Made by a program: the position numbers and the translations under genes. DNA of 64,000 nucleotides from Steinernema hermaphroditum (taxonomy: Eukaryota; Nematoda; Chromadorea; Rhabditida; Steinernematidae): assembly GCA_030435675.1 (NCBI GenBank), contig CM059624.1, forward strand, positions 14,842,769-14,906,768. Reading direction: 5' to 3'. Positions 1-12,194 of this stretch are shown here, piece by piece; positions within the stretch are counted from its first letter, which is position 1; every line of letters begins with the position of its first letter. The notes beneath the pieces are model-generated. The model was given only the letters and a program-made list of their open reading frames with translations, had not been told where the DNA came from and ran no database searches.

Positions 1-22
1 AGCGGAATGTGTTTGTTTTCAG

Positions 23-98
23 ATTCCACGACATCTTCAAAGAACAGAGAGACGGAAATACGACTGTCGTATGCATCTTTTCTATGTTTGTCATTTAA
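23..98 (+). CDS. possible terminal exon of a gene entering from the left
   Basis: A TTTTCAG acceptor at 16-22 is followed by an open frame (first full codon at 24) of 24 codons ending in TAA at 96-98. The peptide begins FHDIFKEQRDGN and has no recognisable domain. The acceptor looks like those of the well-supported genes further on, which is the only reason to call it. The rest of the gene would lie outside the window, so it may equally be chance. Confidence 0.22.
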
Positions 99-3000
99 AT
101 GCAATTATTTTGAATTTTGAATTGCTTTGATAACATTGGTAGGTCGACTGTACCGAGGCCTTATTCTTCATTTTTGTCCGGAAGCGGATATTTCGAAATC
201 AGGAAGCACTGAAAACTCCCACATGTTGAATGAGAAAATCGGAATTGCAGATGGAAGTTTGTTTCTCATTTCCGATCTCCGATTCATTCTTGAGAATCTC
301 CGCTCCTACTTTATCGTAAAACCCATAGAAGAACCTTTGTTTATGATATCGTTAGCAAATTTTAAGAACATGGATTAACCATATTCGAAGTTTACCAGTG
401 GTACCCTTCTTTTTGAGATGGAGTCAAGGAGAGAACGATGAAGAAGAGTCAAAAGGGAGCGCTTTTTGCGTTTGATTTTTTTTGGATTGGTCCCCCCTTC
501 GTTTCCAACAGGTGATCGTTCGACAAACGTCACCACTCTGCAAACTTGACGATTGCTATAATTATGCGTGCCAGCGCTAGCCCAACACTACAATTTTCTG
601 TGACGCACGAGCTCGCGCGTGACAGTCGCTTAGGACATGTGTGTGGATGACCTTATGCAACAACTCACAGGTTGTACATGTCAATAACAGGAGTTTGTAG
701 TAGTAAAGTAACATGCCGACCATAGGAAGTCATTTGTCCACAGGAAGTCCCTTTCGATTCTACTGTTTCAATGCACTTCGAAGTTGAACCAATGCGGTCG
801 TGACAGTCTTCTTGGCAAGACGATGTATAATCTATCTAGTTAACTGATGAGGTCGTTTAAAAGCACATATCCAAGAAAGTGGGCATCTTCAGGCTAACTA
901 TACATATGCCCCCAGATTTCGGTGTTCTTTGCTCTTAATGGGAAAACTCTCCCTTCCATGATCGAATTGCATATGCCCTGATGGAATTTCAGTGACGCGC
1001 GTCCCCATTCTTCCTTTTTAAGTGCATGGGAGTAGTAAGAGTGCAATTTTTTTGTAGAAAGGGCAGCATCTAGTTACACTACGGTAGTCGGTTTCCAATT
1101 TAACATAAAAAGCCGTTTTATAAGCGCTCCCTTTGACATATGGAGTCCACAGGTCTATACTAAGACAGCTTTACTACATTCTTCTTCCGTTACTTACTAT
1201 CATTTCGTCATGAATTCGGTCTCTCCAGACGTCCAAATAACGTAATTCAGTAATTGAAAGTGATCTATGCGACGTACAGCGGAAAAACAAACACTTTTCT
1301 CATTTTGCTTCTGTCCAAAATGGCCCCTCAGTTGTGGGATATACTTTCCCGAACCCTCGCTAGCCGGCATGTGATGGTGATGTCATCGTCTAACAGATCC
1401 TCCTTAAGTACGTGAGAAGGTCCCATGTAAAAACGTGTAACCTTGGGTTTTTCTATAATTGGACGGTGTCCATATCACGGGCATTCGATCTATGTGACTT
1501 TCAAATCAAAGATAATGCTCTTTGACGTCCCATGATACCCCTAAGAATATGTTCCGTTAGGTATAATAACTATAGACTTGAGCCTAAGACCCAATGGCTT
1601 CCCCCAGATCCATGTTCGATATCATTCCTTTAAAAGCTTCCGCCACACCCGCTCAACTGCCCTTTTTCATTTGGCCATCCCTTGTTTTTGTTATCTTACC
1701 ACCACGCTTCGTTAAACTAATTTACTCACAAAAGTGCGCGCTTCTTCACTCTTTCCGGTCGTCACGCGCCCTTTCTTTGCCTCCGGCTATGCAGCAGGCT
1801 AAATTTGTTGACCCCGACCGCTTCCGAAATGGATCCCTTTCTGCATATTGAGTCGTGACGCGAAAATAGGGTTTGCACGATCTGTTTATCTAGAATGTAA
1901 TGGAGTAATCGAATGGAGACACCAATAGCTCTGCGTGCGGCAAAGTTGGTCCTAACCGGACGAGCAAGGATGGGTAGTTCAAAAACCATATATCCTTAAG
2001 AAACAGTCCTATCGCATCGTCTCTGATTTAATGTTTTCTGAATTTAATCTGAAAAATTTAATCTGAATCTCTAGTCTAGTCCGTTTGCTCAACGAGGACT
2101 GATGGAAGAGAGCATAGACGATTAGAAAAGCGAAATTTCGGGTTTGTGCTTTCCGGATCCGAAACCCGAGGTTTTTTGGTAACCTGACACCGACCCGAAA
2201 ATTAGGAAAACCAGAACTCGCATAAGCGGATAGGGGATATAGTTTTAATTTTTCCCTCTAATAACGTCAGACTTTCGCCGACATTCTTACTGGTATTTCG
2301 GCATCTGTACCCATATTCTTTGTTTCTATTTGGCCTATTTGTGCACGTCCAAGACGGTTTGATTCAGTTCATAAAAGCATATAATGTAAAGACAGTTCAA
2401 TTTTGAACAATTGTTTTTGGTTTTGAACACTGCTATCCGCTGCTGTGGTTCATTATCACACACGGAACAGTTGTAATGGGTACGGCCGAATCGGATCGGT
2501 AGGTCATTCATCAAATCCGCCAACCGGTTGAAACGGTTTAAATGGATATACTATGGCCATCTCTGGGTGTGATCCTCTGAGCACATAGCTCGTTTTCCTT
2601 GTCTTGTTTACGTGAGCATGTGAGCATTTATGTGAGCACAGCACACCAAGGAAACCGCGAATGACCTTTTGAATCGGAGGCATCCGTTTAATAATGGATA
2701 ATGGAATTAATGGATAATAAGTGTTGTGACGTAGCGCGCTTACGCTTCTAAAGGGTTTGCCTTTTGCATGAAGTGAAAACGACAAAATTCCAGTGTACGG
2801 GTCTGCATTGCATCGAATCGAGCCGGTTTTTGGATATACCTTTTTGTGACCATCGCAAAAAAGAAAGTTGCCACCTACCAAGAACCTTCTTTGTGCAGAA
2901 AATAACCTCCCTCTGAACTTCCTCGTACTCGAAACATTGTCGCCTGAGGACAAAGGCCCGGCAGACTACGAACCGCTTGATTCCATTTCCGAGTCGCCTA

Positions 3001-4680
3001 AACAGCTTCCTTTTTGTGACTTCCCCATTGAGTGTACTTCGTCTTTGTCGTTTACGAGCGAAGATGACAAAAAATGAAAAAGGCAACATAATGACTAAAT
3101 TTGGACTTGGAATGAGGAACTTTTTCTGCAACATCGGAGTATATGAAATGAATATCAACTGGATATCATAGTGGCTTAGGGAAATTGAGGTGAGCAGCGA
3201 CGAAGACGGTGATAGTCCAAGCGTATTTTAATATCTTGGCTCTATTATATTGTTCAACAGAGTGATTTTTAAGGAATCAATTGGCATGAGTGAACCCTGC
3301 TAAATATATTAAACGCCGATGTTCCAAAAGAAAAGAAAAGAAAACAAAAGAAAAGAAAGCCGTCCCACGATAGTTCCGTTCTCCAAAAAGGGTCAACTTT
3401 GACGTAGGAAAACAGCCTGTAATACGAAGATGGAGGTGTCCGATAACAACATTGTAGAAATTATGAGATACCGAGTCCTCTCCGACCGGGAGCAGAGATG
3501 CCGTCTCGGTGAAATATCTCAATGCGAGCCGAATTCGGACAGAAAATCGGAAGCCCTTTGCCCCGCCGCCACATACCCCTTGTCTCTCGTCGTCTGATCT
3601 ATCTTCTCGCCGCTCCCCGTGAACGGTCGGAATTGTCGGTGTGAAACTCCTCAAAATATTAGATGCCCATGCGGGATCTTGTGCCAGAAATGCCTAACGT
3701 AAACTCTGTTTAAGAGTAGTCCTATCCAACTTGGTTGGTGGACCCGGTTAGCTGTTAAACAGCAAGAAGGTTACTCCAGGTATCCTCCAGATGCCGATTT
3801 TCCAATCAAATTTCGATCGAATCCACTCTCAAGGTACAATTTGTTGCTTCGTGTTTGTGAGAAACCTTACTAGACTACTACGATACACACACACCTGCAC
3901 TAAAAGACCGGATAAGCCATATATCCCTTCAGATTACAGATTTGCCGGATGTGCCTGTTGTGCAAAAGGAGTGCATCCACGACACATGCCTCGAGGCAAT
4001 TTCCTTAAGTGTTTTTCCGATGAAACCATAAATAGTCGGGTTTTGTTTGGCCTCGCCAAGCTGTCTGGCAGGGCCATTATTTTGACTTTTCGACAATTGC
4101 CCTGACCTCTGGAAGCTGGAAGCGCCAAATTTTCCAGCTATTTCCGTCTTTCCCACACCTTTTTTCATCGCCACAAATGAAATATTCATAATCCGACGTC
4201 ATATCGGACAATCTTCAAAAGTACGCAATATTTCTCCGTTTTGATACCTTAATTTTTATAATAGTTCTGCACTTTTTGTTGACTGAAACATTATAAGGCT
4301 ATAAGTAGGCTCCATTACTGGAGATATATGTGGCTTGTGGACGAATGAATTATTTACACAACCGTCGCAACGTTCATGTCGATGTCCTTTAAGGGTTCGG
4401 GCACTTTATCGCCTCTGTGATTTTCAAATTTTTCGCCTTCGACGCGGCGTACATGCAGCATAGAGAACGATGTTAATTATTTAGGATCATGCAACACGAA
4501 GCAAAGTTTAAAAATCGGTTTTAATGCCATAAGTTTTCGGTTTTGAAAGTGCAGGAAGTGAAACGGACCATGACCATATCATGAATACAATGGGGTATGG
4601 TCGACTGAATTAATGAAGAGTTTGAATGCTCGCTGGATCCAGGGATGGATACCGGTTCAGCCTTATATCTGTACCTGCTG
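99..4680. other. gene-poor stretch, no supported gene
   Basis: I see no gene I can support here. A 149-codon open frame on the minus strand (2953-2504) is the longest, but it matches no family I know and has no clear splice context. Around 2140-2210 there are short GGGTTTCGG-like and reverse-complement words resembling the small inverted-repeat elements seen near 56 kb, too decayed to delimit. Confidence 0.5.
3327..3358. repeat. (AAAAG)n simple repeat
   Basis: Roughly six units of AAAAG, one with a C substitution, form a short purine-rich simple repeat in the left gene-poor region. Confidence 0.8.
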
Positions 4681-4925
4681 TTCAACCGGTTGCTCAGCGG
4701 ACTTACAAGGAGAGGTTCCAAACTGTCCCACGCCGACTCGGCTGAAATTTGATAGCGAGAGAGAGGTGCTGGAGTGTATCAAATCCTGATAGGTTTCATC
4801 GGTGAATGGCGGATTTAAGCTATAGTTCATAGTGGATTTTAACCTCTTCAGTTGCAAGGCCCTAACGCGATGTCCCTGATGGCGCAAAAGATACGGTGGT
4901 CTTATCAGTTTCTTGACCATTTCTT
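4680..4925 (-). repeat. dispersed repeat, copy 1 (pair of 52600-52805)
   Basis: Read on the minus strand, this block aligns along most of its length with 52600-52805 on the plus strand. Shared words include ACCGTAT..TTTGCG, CATCAGGGA, CTTAAA.CC.CCATT and AATTTCAGCCGA followed by CGTGGGACAGTTTG. The last word recurs in part at 4990-5020 and 60428-60440, so it is a family end sequence. It is a non-coding mobile-element relic of unknown class. Confidence 0.6.
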
Positions 4926-5904
4926 TGAGGTTTTATGAGACCATTCACCGATCAAACCAGTCTTGGTATTGTTACACTCTGACATGTTAAATTTCAGCCG
5001 AATCGGCATAGGACACCTTTCCTTGTTAGCCGATCTGTGAGCCGGTGTTCTCTGTTTGTCTGTGTTCAGAACATGGGTTCAACGGCTGAGCCGGCTTGCC
5101 AACCGATTGAAAAGTTCAATCGAGGCTAATACGGATCGGTTGAACTAATTGGTTGAACTTGAACAGCTTCGTCCACTCCGTTGGACTCAATTTCTCGGCA
5201 GCCAAATTGACCATAAGAATCGGACTTGGACCCTGAGTCAACAAGTCTAATCGAGTAATTTCGGGTCGAAAGGACACGATTAACTCGAGGACTCCGTCTG
5301 GATGCGCTCTTGGTGAGTGGGAATCCAATGGACCTGGTTTCCGAAATTAGAGAGCCTTGTAAAATTAGTCCGAAGCCATGGCACGCAATTTAAGTAGGCA
5401 TCTTCCTTGGCCCTATTTGGTGCGACTTTTAGAGGATCCTTCTTTTACTGGTCCCACTAAACGATTTGATAGAGGTTGTTTGCTTAACAGTGCATGATCG
5501 GAACTGGACTAGTGCTGGACTTCAACAAATCTATATTTTTTGACCAGGATCGATGTTTAATAGTCGATGGCCGAAAAGTCAATGAAATCTTCGAGTCCGA
5601 ACTTTTCGGATTTTGGCTGGTAAATTTCGATCTTTTTGTGTCATTCGATTGTGGTAGACGGGCATCCACTGACCCAAATTGTGGGCCGTACTGCAGGACG
5701 TACAGATTTTTGGTTGACATCGGACACAAATTTACTCGGAGTTAGCGTCTGTTCTTCCCTCAAAATTCAGACCTAAAAATCCAAGATGTGTTAAAAAGCA
5801 ACTTATGTGAACAGTAGGTCTCTACTGTAGGTCTCTGCTCTCTAAAGAAGGCCATCTTTGAATCCCCATCTCCCTTCAGATGCATTAGGAAAACACGATC
5901 CAGG

Positions 5905-6006
5905 AATAGATGATAAGTAGGTGTTACAATCAAAGAGCGCTTAAAATGTGTCGTGTGTTCATAATACCAACGTCATAGCATGCTCTGGAGTGATCATTGG
6001 CACCAA
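5905..6006 (+). repeat. old dispersed repeat, copy 1 (pair of 8308-8405)
   Basis: GATAAG.AGGTGTTACAA, CGTTTAAAAT-like and CAACGTCATAGC words, then GTGATCA.TGG.ACC, occur in the same order and spacing here and at 8308-8405. The two are clearly related but strongly diverged. No coding potential is seen. Confidence 0.6.
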
Positions 6007-7600
6007 TCTACAAATTCCAAACCTTTAGCTCTCTTTTCGAATCCCTTTTTTGTGGTTAATGACACGCGAAGTTCAGGGATGCCGGTGTGCCTTTTCACAT
6101 CTCTGGAGGGATAGGGGACACTGATCTAGGATACACACGTGCACTTTCAACATGCAACGAAGGTCAAAGAGCTTCAAGCTGACCATGGCTTCCTTATTAA
6201 GCTTGACTTCGGTGTGCATTTCCCGAATAGAACGCCTTTCTTTGTGGTTAATGAAACGCGACGTGCAGGGATCACCAGCAACAGCTCGACAGGACCGATC
6301 ACTGGACATTTGTAATCCGTATAATTTTCTCAATCCGCAAGGGGGTGTTAGCCGATCCCGATTTGGGAATTGGAAACCCCGATGACGAAGGTAGATTCAA
6401 ATTGTATGCAATAAAAATCGGTTTGCCCTTTGACGTAAGAAGTCACTTATGAAGACATCAACCTTAAAATTTCGAAAGTGCCGAGTAAATCACGAAAAAA
6501 CGTCAATGCTCATCTTGTGAAGCATAAAAAGTTGATAGAGTTCAAACTTTTTGGGGTATCAGGCTTAGTCGAACACATCAAGGAACGAGCTCCATGCCCA
6601 TGTCCAACAACCCTCAAGATTTGAGGTAGATCCTCATCAAAAACTTCGAGGTAATCTGTTGTTAGGTGGGATCTCTCTGAAGGAAGAAAATGATGAATAA
6701 ATAACTTCTAAAAACCGACCCCCTGATCTCTGAAACAGTATTAGGAAGGTGGGGATTATCTATAACTGTCTATGAAGGAATATCTCAAATAGAATTTAAG
6801 AAAGCCGTTGACGTCTAAACAAAACAATATCCCATTGTTTAAAGATGAACTAACTTCGCCCTTTGTCCATTTCTAGAGCAGTTTCATCAGGGTGCATAGT
6901 TTTTGTCCTGTTTCAGTCCTCGCGTGAAAGGATGTTTTTCGTCTGTTTATCCTTGATGTTGACATAGTGACAGTAAAAACACGAACAGTGGTGGTTTATG
7001 GGGTGCCAGCTGATTCTGGTAGGTAGCTGTTTTTGGAAGGTCTCTGCTAGATGTAGATTCAAGGACGTCATCTTTTCCAGGGCCAGTGCGAAAGATATCC
7101 GGTGAGATCTATCTATTGTTGTTGCTGCAGAAATATTTTGATCATTTGGTGCTTTTGTTTTATTTGTAGGCCAAATAAACCCGTGGAACCATTGTGCAGT
7201 AGACGATTTGACGTAGATAGCCTCCTCTGGAAGCCTTCCGTAGGAGACGTACCCGTATATTATGTCGCTGCGTCACTGGTGTCGTCAGAGGAAGGCGTCT
7301 ATGCATATAAAAAGCGGTTATTTTTTAAAAGTCACCGTTATTGTTGACTGTGGTATTAATATGGTCGAACTTTGTCATATTTCGCGTCCATGTAATAGTC
7401 TCCTCAAAGCAGCCATCGAATTATATCCGGCCAAAGGGGTCAGAGGAGAAAAAAAGGCGAAAAAGCCGGTAAGCTCCTATAGAGCAGATCATGTGCTCCT
7501 TTTTATACGTTTTTGACAACTTACATCTGCGAACATCAAGTCTATCTGCGAAGATATCGTTTTTTCTTTCATTACCTTTACGAGGCATTTCATAGACATG
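6007..7600. other. no supported gene; short local duplication
   Basis: A roughly 40-bp word (TTTGTGGTTAATGA.ACGCGA..T.CAGGGAT) occurs at 6047-6090 and again at 6238-6280. Otherwise I see nothing recognisable. Confidence 0.45.
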
Positions 7601-7639
7601 CCATATGCAGAACACGGGGATCGGTTCGTGTTTTGGAGC

Positions 7640-7800
7640 GGTCGCATTCGATCATTCGGGGAGCGGTTGATCTCTGACGGTGGAAAATTGAGGGCTGAGG
7701 CCGGCGTCGAACCGACCCCGACCGAGTACAAATCAGACAAATTCGCAATGAGCCACGCAGACATTATTGACAGGCCGGTTCACTGCCACTATGCCCTCGA
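7640..7800 (+). repeat. fragment of the Helitron-like repeat family
   Basis: The segment CGAACCGACCCCGACCG, ACAAA.CAGA and TTCGCAATGAGCCACGCAGA matches in order the repeats at 35060-35130 and 38680-38735 inside the ABCA gene. Only this part of the element is present. It yields open frames on both strands that should not be read as genes. Confidence 0.55.
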
Positions 7801-8307
7801 GACTGCTTTCTGGGTTAGACTTGAAATAAAGGCCGCCCACGAGGATATTGCGCCTCCATCGTAATACGTGATAGGTCTGCTGTATGTTTACCACCGGTAG
7901 ATCACTGCTGACCTGCCGTCCTCAGGGTTACTGGACCTTTAGCGACTTAGCGCATCTGCCCATAAAACTAGCGACGTGTTAATTTATGGTCGGTATTTAA
8001 AAATATCTTAAGATGCTTCATTTGTTTGTCTAAGCAAGCCAAATGTCAAAGTCCAGGGTTCATTATTTGCAATTATATCCTCGTGTAAAGAAACGTTTCT
8101 AAAGGAGTCTAGTAAACTACGGTAGGTAGGATTTGTTGTTCTGAGACTCCCCTTCTTAGCGTTCGTGGCTGAATTGTTATAAATTTTCAAAGGCATGAAG
8201 CATAACACTGTTGGTCCATCCTTCTAGGATGAAGTGAAAAGCCCTGATCTCTGAATATTTCGATAGCAATGTGTTTTTCCCACCCTCTGGACTGTGTTGG
8301 GAGATCC

Positions 8308-8405
8308 CGATAAGAAGGTGTTACAAATGGAAGACGTTTAAAATACACCTTATTTAGATAAACATCAACGTCATAGCTTCCGATTTCCAGTGATCACTGG
8401 GACCG
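8308..8405 (+). repeat. old dispersed repeat, copy 2 (pair of 5905-6006)
   Basis: This is the second, diverged copy of the repeat described at 5905-6006, with the same word order from GATAAGAAGGTGTTACAA to GTGATCACTGGGACC. Confidence 0.6.
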
Positions 8406-9230
8406 AAAGGAAGGTCGATCATCCCTTCTATCCTCTACATATTGATGCTATCCCAACAGACTTATGTACATTACTGATTGTTTGCTGTATCCAATTTAAA
8501 TCGAGATATTTCACACAACCTTTTGAAGCAAAGAAGCGAAACAGTCACTCCAAAAAAGTGGCTCTAAAAAATCCCTATTTTTTACGCAATTGGAACATCC
8601 CTAGAATTCTGACAAAGTGCACTTCTCGACTACAAAATTACGGTATCATTTACCGGAACCGCTTTAAAAATAGACGCTCTGAATACTGCTAATCACGGTG
8701 CAGCAGACCTATTTTAGTACTTTGATGTCAATCATCTTCAAATGGAACGTTTCGCCATCCATTATGTCACAATCTGTACAAAATCGCTGATCGATGACGA
8801 GACGGAATTGCATTAACCAATTATCACGCTCCCACACCTCTGGAAGTCATGCCTTAAAGGGGACGCTTGGTGATGAGCTATGATGTTTACGTGGTGGCCT
8901 CGTCATATGACCTGCAGGCTGGTGCCCTCCCTGCTTAATCCAATTTAACGTCATATTTGCGAGGACCGCTCGTAACATCCTCCGCTGTTTCTATTTTGGC
9001 ATTTGCGCGGAATCGTAAACAATCTCGTGGGGACCTTTGAGTGGCGCTGGTATTTAAGATGGCGACGAAGATTGTGTGGTCTCTGGATGTCCGTGGGGGC
9101 TTTACAACTTCCGGCCCAGCTTGGGAGATTAGAGATTGACATGGACATGTGCGGGATAGACTTGAAGGCCACACAGCCGATTCAGATATAACCTCTCTGA
9201 TTACCGTCCGCTACCGTAGCTCGAAGTGAA

Positions 9231-9440
9231 TAATTGGTCCAAATTATGATCGGTGTATTAGGGATAACATTATAACACTTAAACTAGGAATGAAGTTAAG
9301 TAATTTGAGGTTCAACGATGACCGTACCCATAATCGGTCCAAATTATGGACGATCCATTAAGGATGATACTGTAGGAGACGAGCTAGGCATGAAGCTAAG
9401 TCATCTGAGACTCAGCCGTGAGTGTAGGTGACGTTAATGC
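9231..9440 (+). repeat. imperfect tandem duplication, about 110-bp unit
   Basis: Two adjacent units start AATTGGTCCAAATTATG (9231) and AATCGGTCCAAATTATGGA (9341). Both continue through AGGGAT/AAGGAT, CTAGG.ATGAAG.TAAGT and CTGAG/TTGAG words in step. The copies are diverged and non-coding. Confidence 0.65.
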
Positions 9441-12194
9441 TTGAATTGAGACTCTAATCTAAGCTGACTTTGAGGTACTGAGGCAGGCCATCTCTAGTGG
9501 TTATTTTAACGAACTAACGCATCAAATAATGAATGGTGGACATGCTTGAAGGGTTTTTGTGCCAGTTTTAAGCTAAGCTTTTGGTAATCAACTTCAACTC
9601 ATAGACACCATTCATAAATCTCTGTCGTTTCCCCTTGTGCAAGGTCCAATTTACTACGTCTACAACAATTCAAAAGTAACTTCCGTCGCACGCAATCTCG
9701 TTTTGTGACTTACTCTTGGCGACCACATCCCTCCTCCGAGGGGCGGCGCCCCTCGACTGCCTCCTCCCCCTCGACTCATCCGAAGGTTCGACACTTCGAT
9801 TGCCGTCCGTGCTCGCGCCAACGCCGACAAATTGCTAATTGAAGGCGTCCACAATTATCCACGCGGAATTCCGAAGAATCCAAATATTCACGCGTCGCGC
9901 TTCCCGTCACGATCGTGTCCAATTAGGTCGTAAAAGTAGGATGCGCCTTGTTTTTGACAGCTCCATGTTCATGCATGTCTAACGTGTCGGGTTTCGAGAA
10001 TTGAACTTATACTACGTAGAATAGGGTGAAGTTTCGTCGACCTTCTCAATTTCATGTTATCGCGTTTTATGAAGGTTCCCAAGCGTCGAGTTTATAATCT
10101 TCATCAGCTGAGCCCTTATCACAGCCAGATCTTGAAGTGCTTTTCGCAACATCCGTAAAAATGACTTGGATGCAGGCCGAGTTCGATAGTTAACAAGGAA
10201 CATGGTCGATGTGACTCGGTACGATGAACTAAAACTTGGAAAATAACAACAAAAACGTCAGTATTTATGCCAAAACTTCTTCAGAAAGGATAACTCTAAA
10301 AGAGGTAACGGTGTGATGATAGCACTAGCGAATAGTTTCTCTGAGGGGTGATCGTGTGGTCGAACCGGTAAGCGGCGTGTATGGGGTGCCGAAGGTCCCA
10401 AGTTCGATCCTTGGTGACCCTGTTTTCTATTTCTTCCTGAGTTTGGCTACATTCGGAATGTGTCGTGTAGCAAAAATTGGACAGCGTTTGTACGATGTCA
10501 ATCTGCTTCAAACAGCATGAAAAAGAGAAGGTGTCCCACCACGAAAAGACCGAGCGTTTTCCCGTACAATTCTCGCGCTTGAGCCATAGTGAGTAAGCAG
10601 GTTTCTCCTACTGTTTTAAGCTGAAGTCGTGACGTGATATGGGGTTTTGGCCAAAATGACGAACGTTTCTGATACCTTGGATTAGCAATATATAGAACTC
10701 ATAGATAGAATCATATTTCATTCACCTTCAAGGCTTACACTGCCAAGATTTTTACTTGACCTCCACATCCGGCTGCGAGGTAATATTGTGAAACGGGGCT
10801 TAGGCTTACTCTCACTTTTTTCGATATATTGAAAAGAATGGTGCTAAGCGCAAAATTAAGATATCCTTTTTTTTGTTCTTCGAGCTAAGATTCACGCACC
10901 CAACCCCACCGTTCCACTAGTTGCGCCAATTCAAGTGCTCACGGACCGACCGAAGTCGAGCAGAGCTCCTCTTTTTTTTCATTGAAAACATAATATCAAC
11001 AAGAACATCTTGCGGTTAATGAGCTCTGCACGGGATGCGGACTGCGTCCGAACCCCAATCCCAGACATGTCCTTGCGAGCAAATTGAACTCTTTGAAATA
11101 TCATTGCGTCAGTTTTCATCACAAACCGTGATCAGGTGTAAATAGTGTTTGTGCAAGTCTGCAAAAAAGAAGTGAGGCATAGCGTGGTGGGTCCATGGAA
11201 CGGATCTTGTCCTGGAATTGACTGTTCTCTGGACAAACAAGGTCAGGCATGGCAACCTAGATTCTCACGTTCCCTAGACCCACCGCGTTGACTTTGTGTG
11301 TGCGCGATACTAATTTGTTCTTCCAAAAACGAAAGTTCGTCTAATTGCAAGATGCTTCAAACCAAAAAAGTAAGGCCGTCTCGTAAGTAATTGAAGGTTC
11401 GAGACGGGTCGACTTTTTTCGGTCAGACAGATGGAAAGTGTGTCGTAGTATCGGAAAGAGAGTTCTCAGGAAGAACGCTGTTTCAGTTTTTCATTATTTA
11501 GGCTTATCTTATCACGCTTCTTATATGCAAAGGCTTATGGAACATGCAAGGGATTCGGCAGGCCCAAGGCTTCATGTTCCTGTCTTATCAAAGGCTTATC
11601 TTATCCGTGGTTCGGCGACCACCAACAAAGACCTTCAAAAACGTGTTTCTATATCCCAAACATTCCATTACAAAAAGCCGAATCATTTCAACATAAGCCC
11701 ACTAAAATCAGTGATTCAATCATCACCTTTTATACCAGATCAAACCCCAAAGCAACATTCCTTATTCCCCGGCCTTCACTGTATAATCAATTGACTTCTC
11801 CCGTCTGCTAAAGTGGTTCCTCATCTCCACCCTTCTCAATCTGACGAATTGGCCTCACTTGACAGCTTCTGCGTTCACACATCACCCGCCATCTCGCCTA
11901 ATCCCCTACAAGAAAGGGTCGTCCTCGTTCCGTTCCGCCGCTCTTCAATTGTCCTTGCTAATTGTCAGCGCCGGGGCGTCCCGCCCCCTGGGCTCATATC
12001 TCCGGGCGTGTGCTTCTTCGCGTCACGCCGCTTTTCGCATGTTAATCGCGGCGGCGGCAGTGCCGCTTCTTCTTCGCGATCGCCTTTTCTTCTCGCCTTC
12101 TTTATTCTATTATCTCGTGGCGTGGGTCCGCTTGCGGACAGCTGGACCCCGGGACTATCTCGATCGTCATGTGCACTTTGCAGGATATGCCAAG
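9441..12194. other. gene-poor spacer upstream of the GPCR
   Basis: Apart from the tRNA-derived element at 10343-10424 I find no supported gene. A frame open from 11859 into the GPCR start codon is probably 5' untranslated sequence. The region holds GC-rich patches near 9730 and 12040. Confidence 0.45.
10343..10424 (+). repeat. tRNA-derived element (SINE head or decayed tRNA)
   Basis: A tRNA-like T arm is intact: stem CCAAG, loop TTCGATC, stem CTTGG, giving a good box B. Upstream lies a D-arm/box A-like word, GTGGTCGAACCGGTAAGCG. The acceptor stem pairs only partly (GGGT with ACCC) and no normal anticodon arm forms, so it is not a working tRNA. The word GTGGTCGAAC.GGGTAA recurs at 13976, which argues for a dispersed tRNA-derived family rather than a single dead tRNA. 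Confidence 0.5.

Noticed and set aside
2504..2953. 149-codon minus-strand frame as a gene
   Set aside because: No recognisable domain, overlapped by another equally long frame, no promoter or splice support.
7489..7764. 91-codon minus-strand frame
   Set aside because: Lies in a fragment of the Helitron-like repeat also present in ABCA introns.
10343..10424. Functional tRNA gene
   Set aside because: T arm is good but the acceptor and anticodon arms do not fold; treated as tRNA-derived repeat.
11859..12194. Upstream in-frame extension of the GPCR to 11859
   Set aside because: Adds 112 residues of low-complexity, non-receptor-like sequence; the ATG at 12195 directly precedes a glycosylated N-terminus and TM1.
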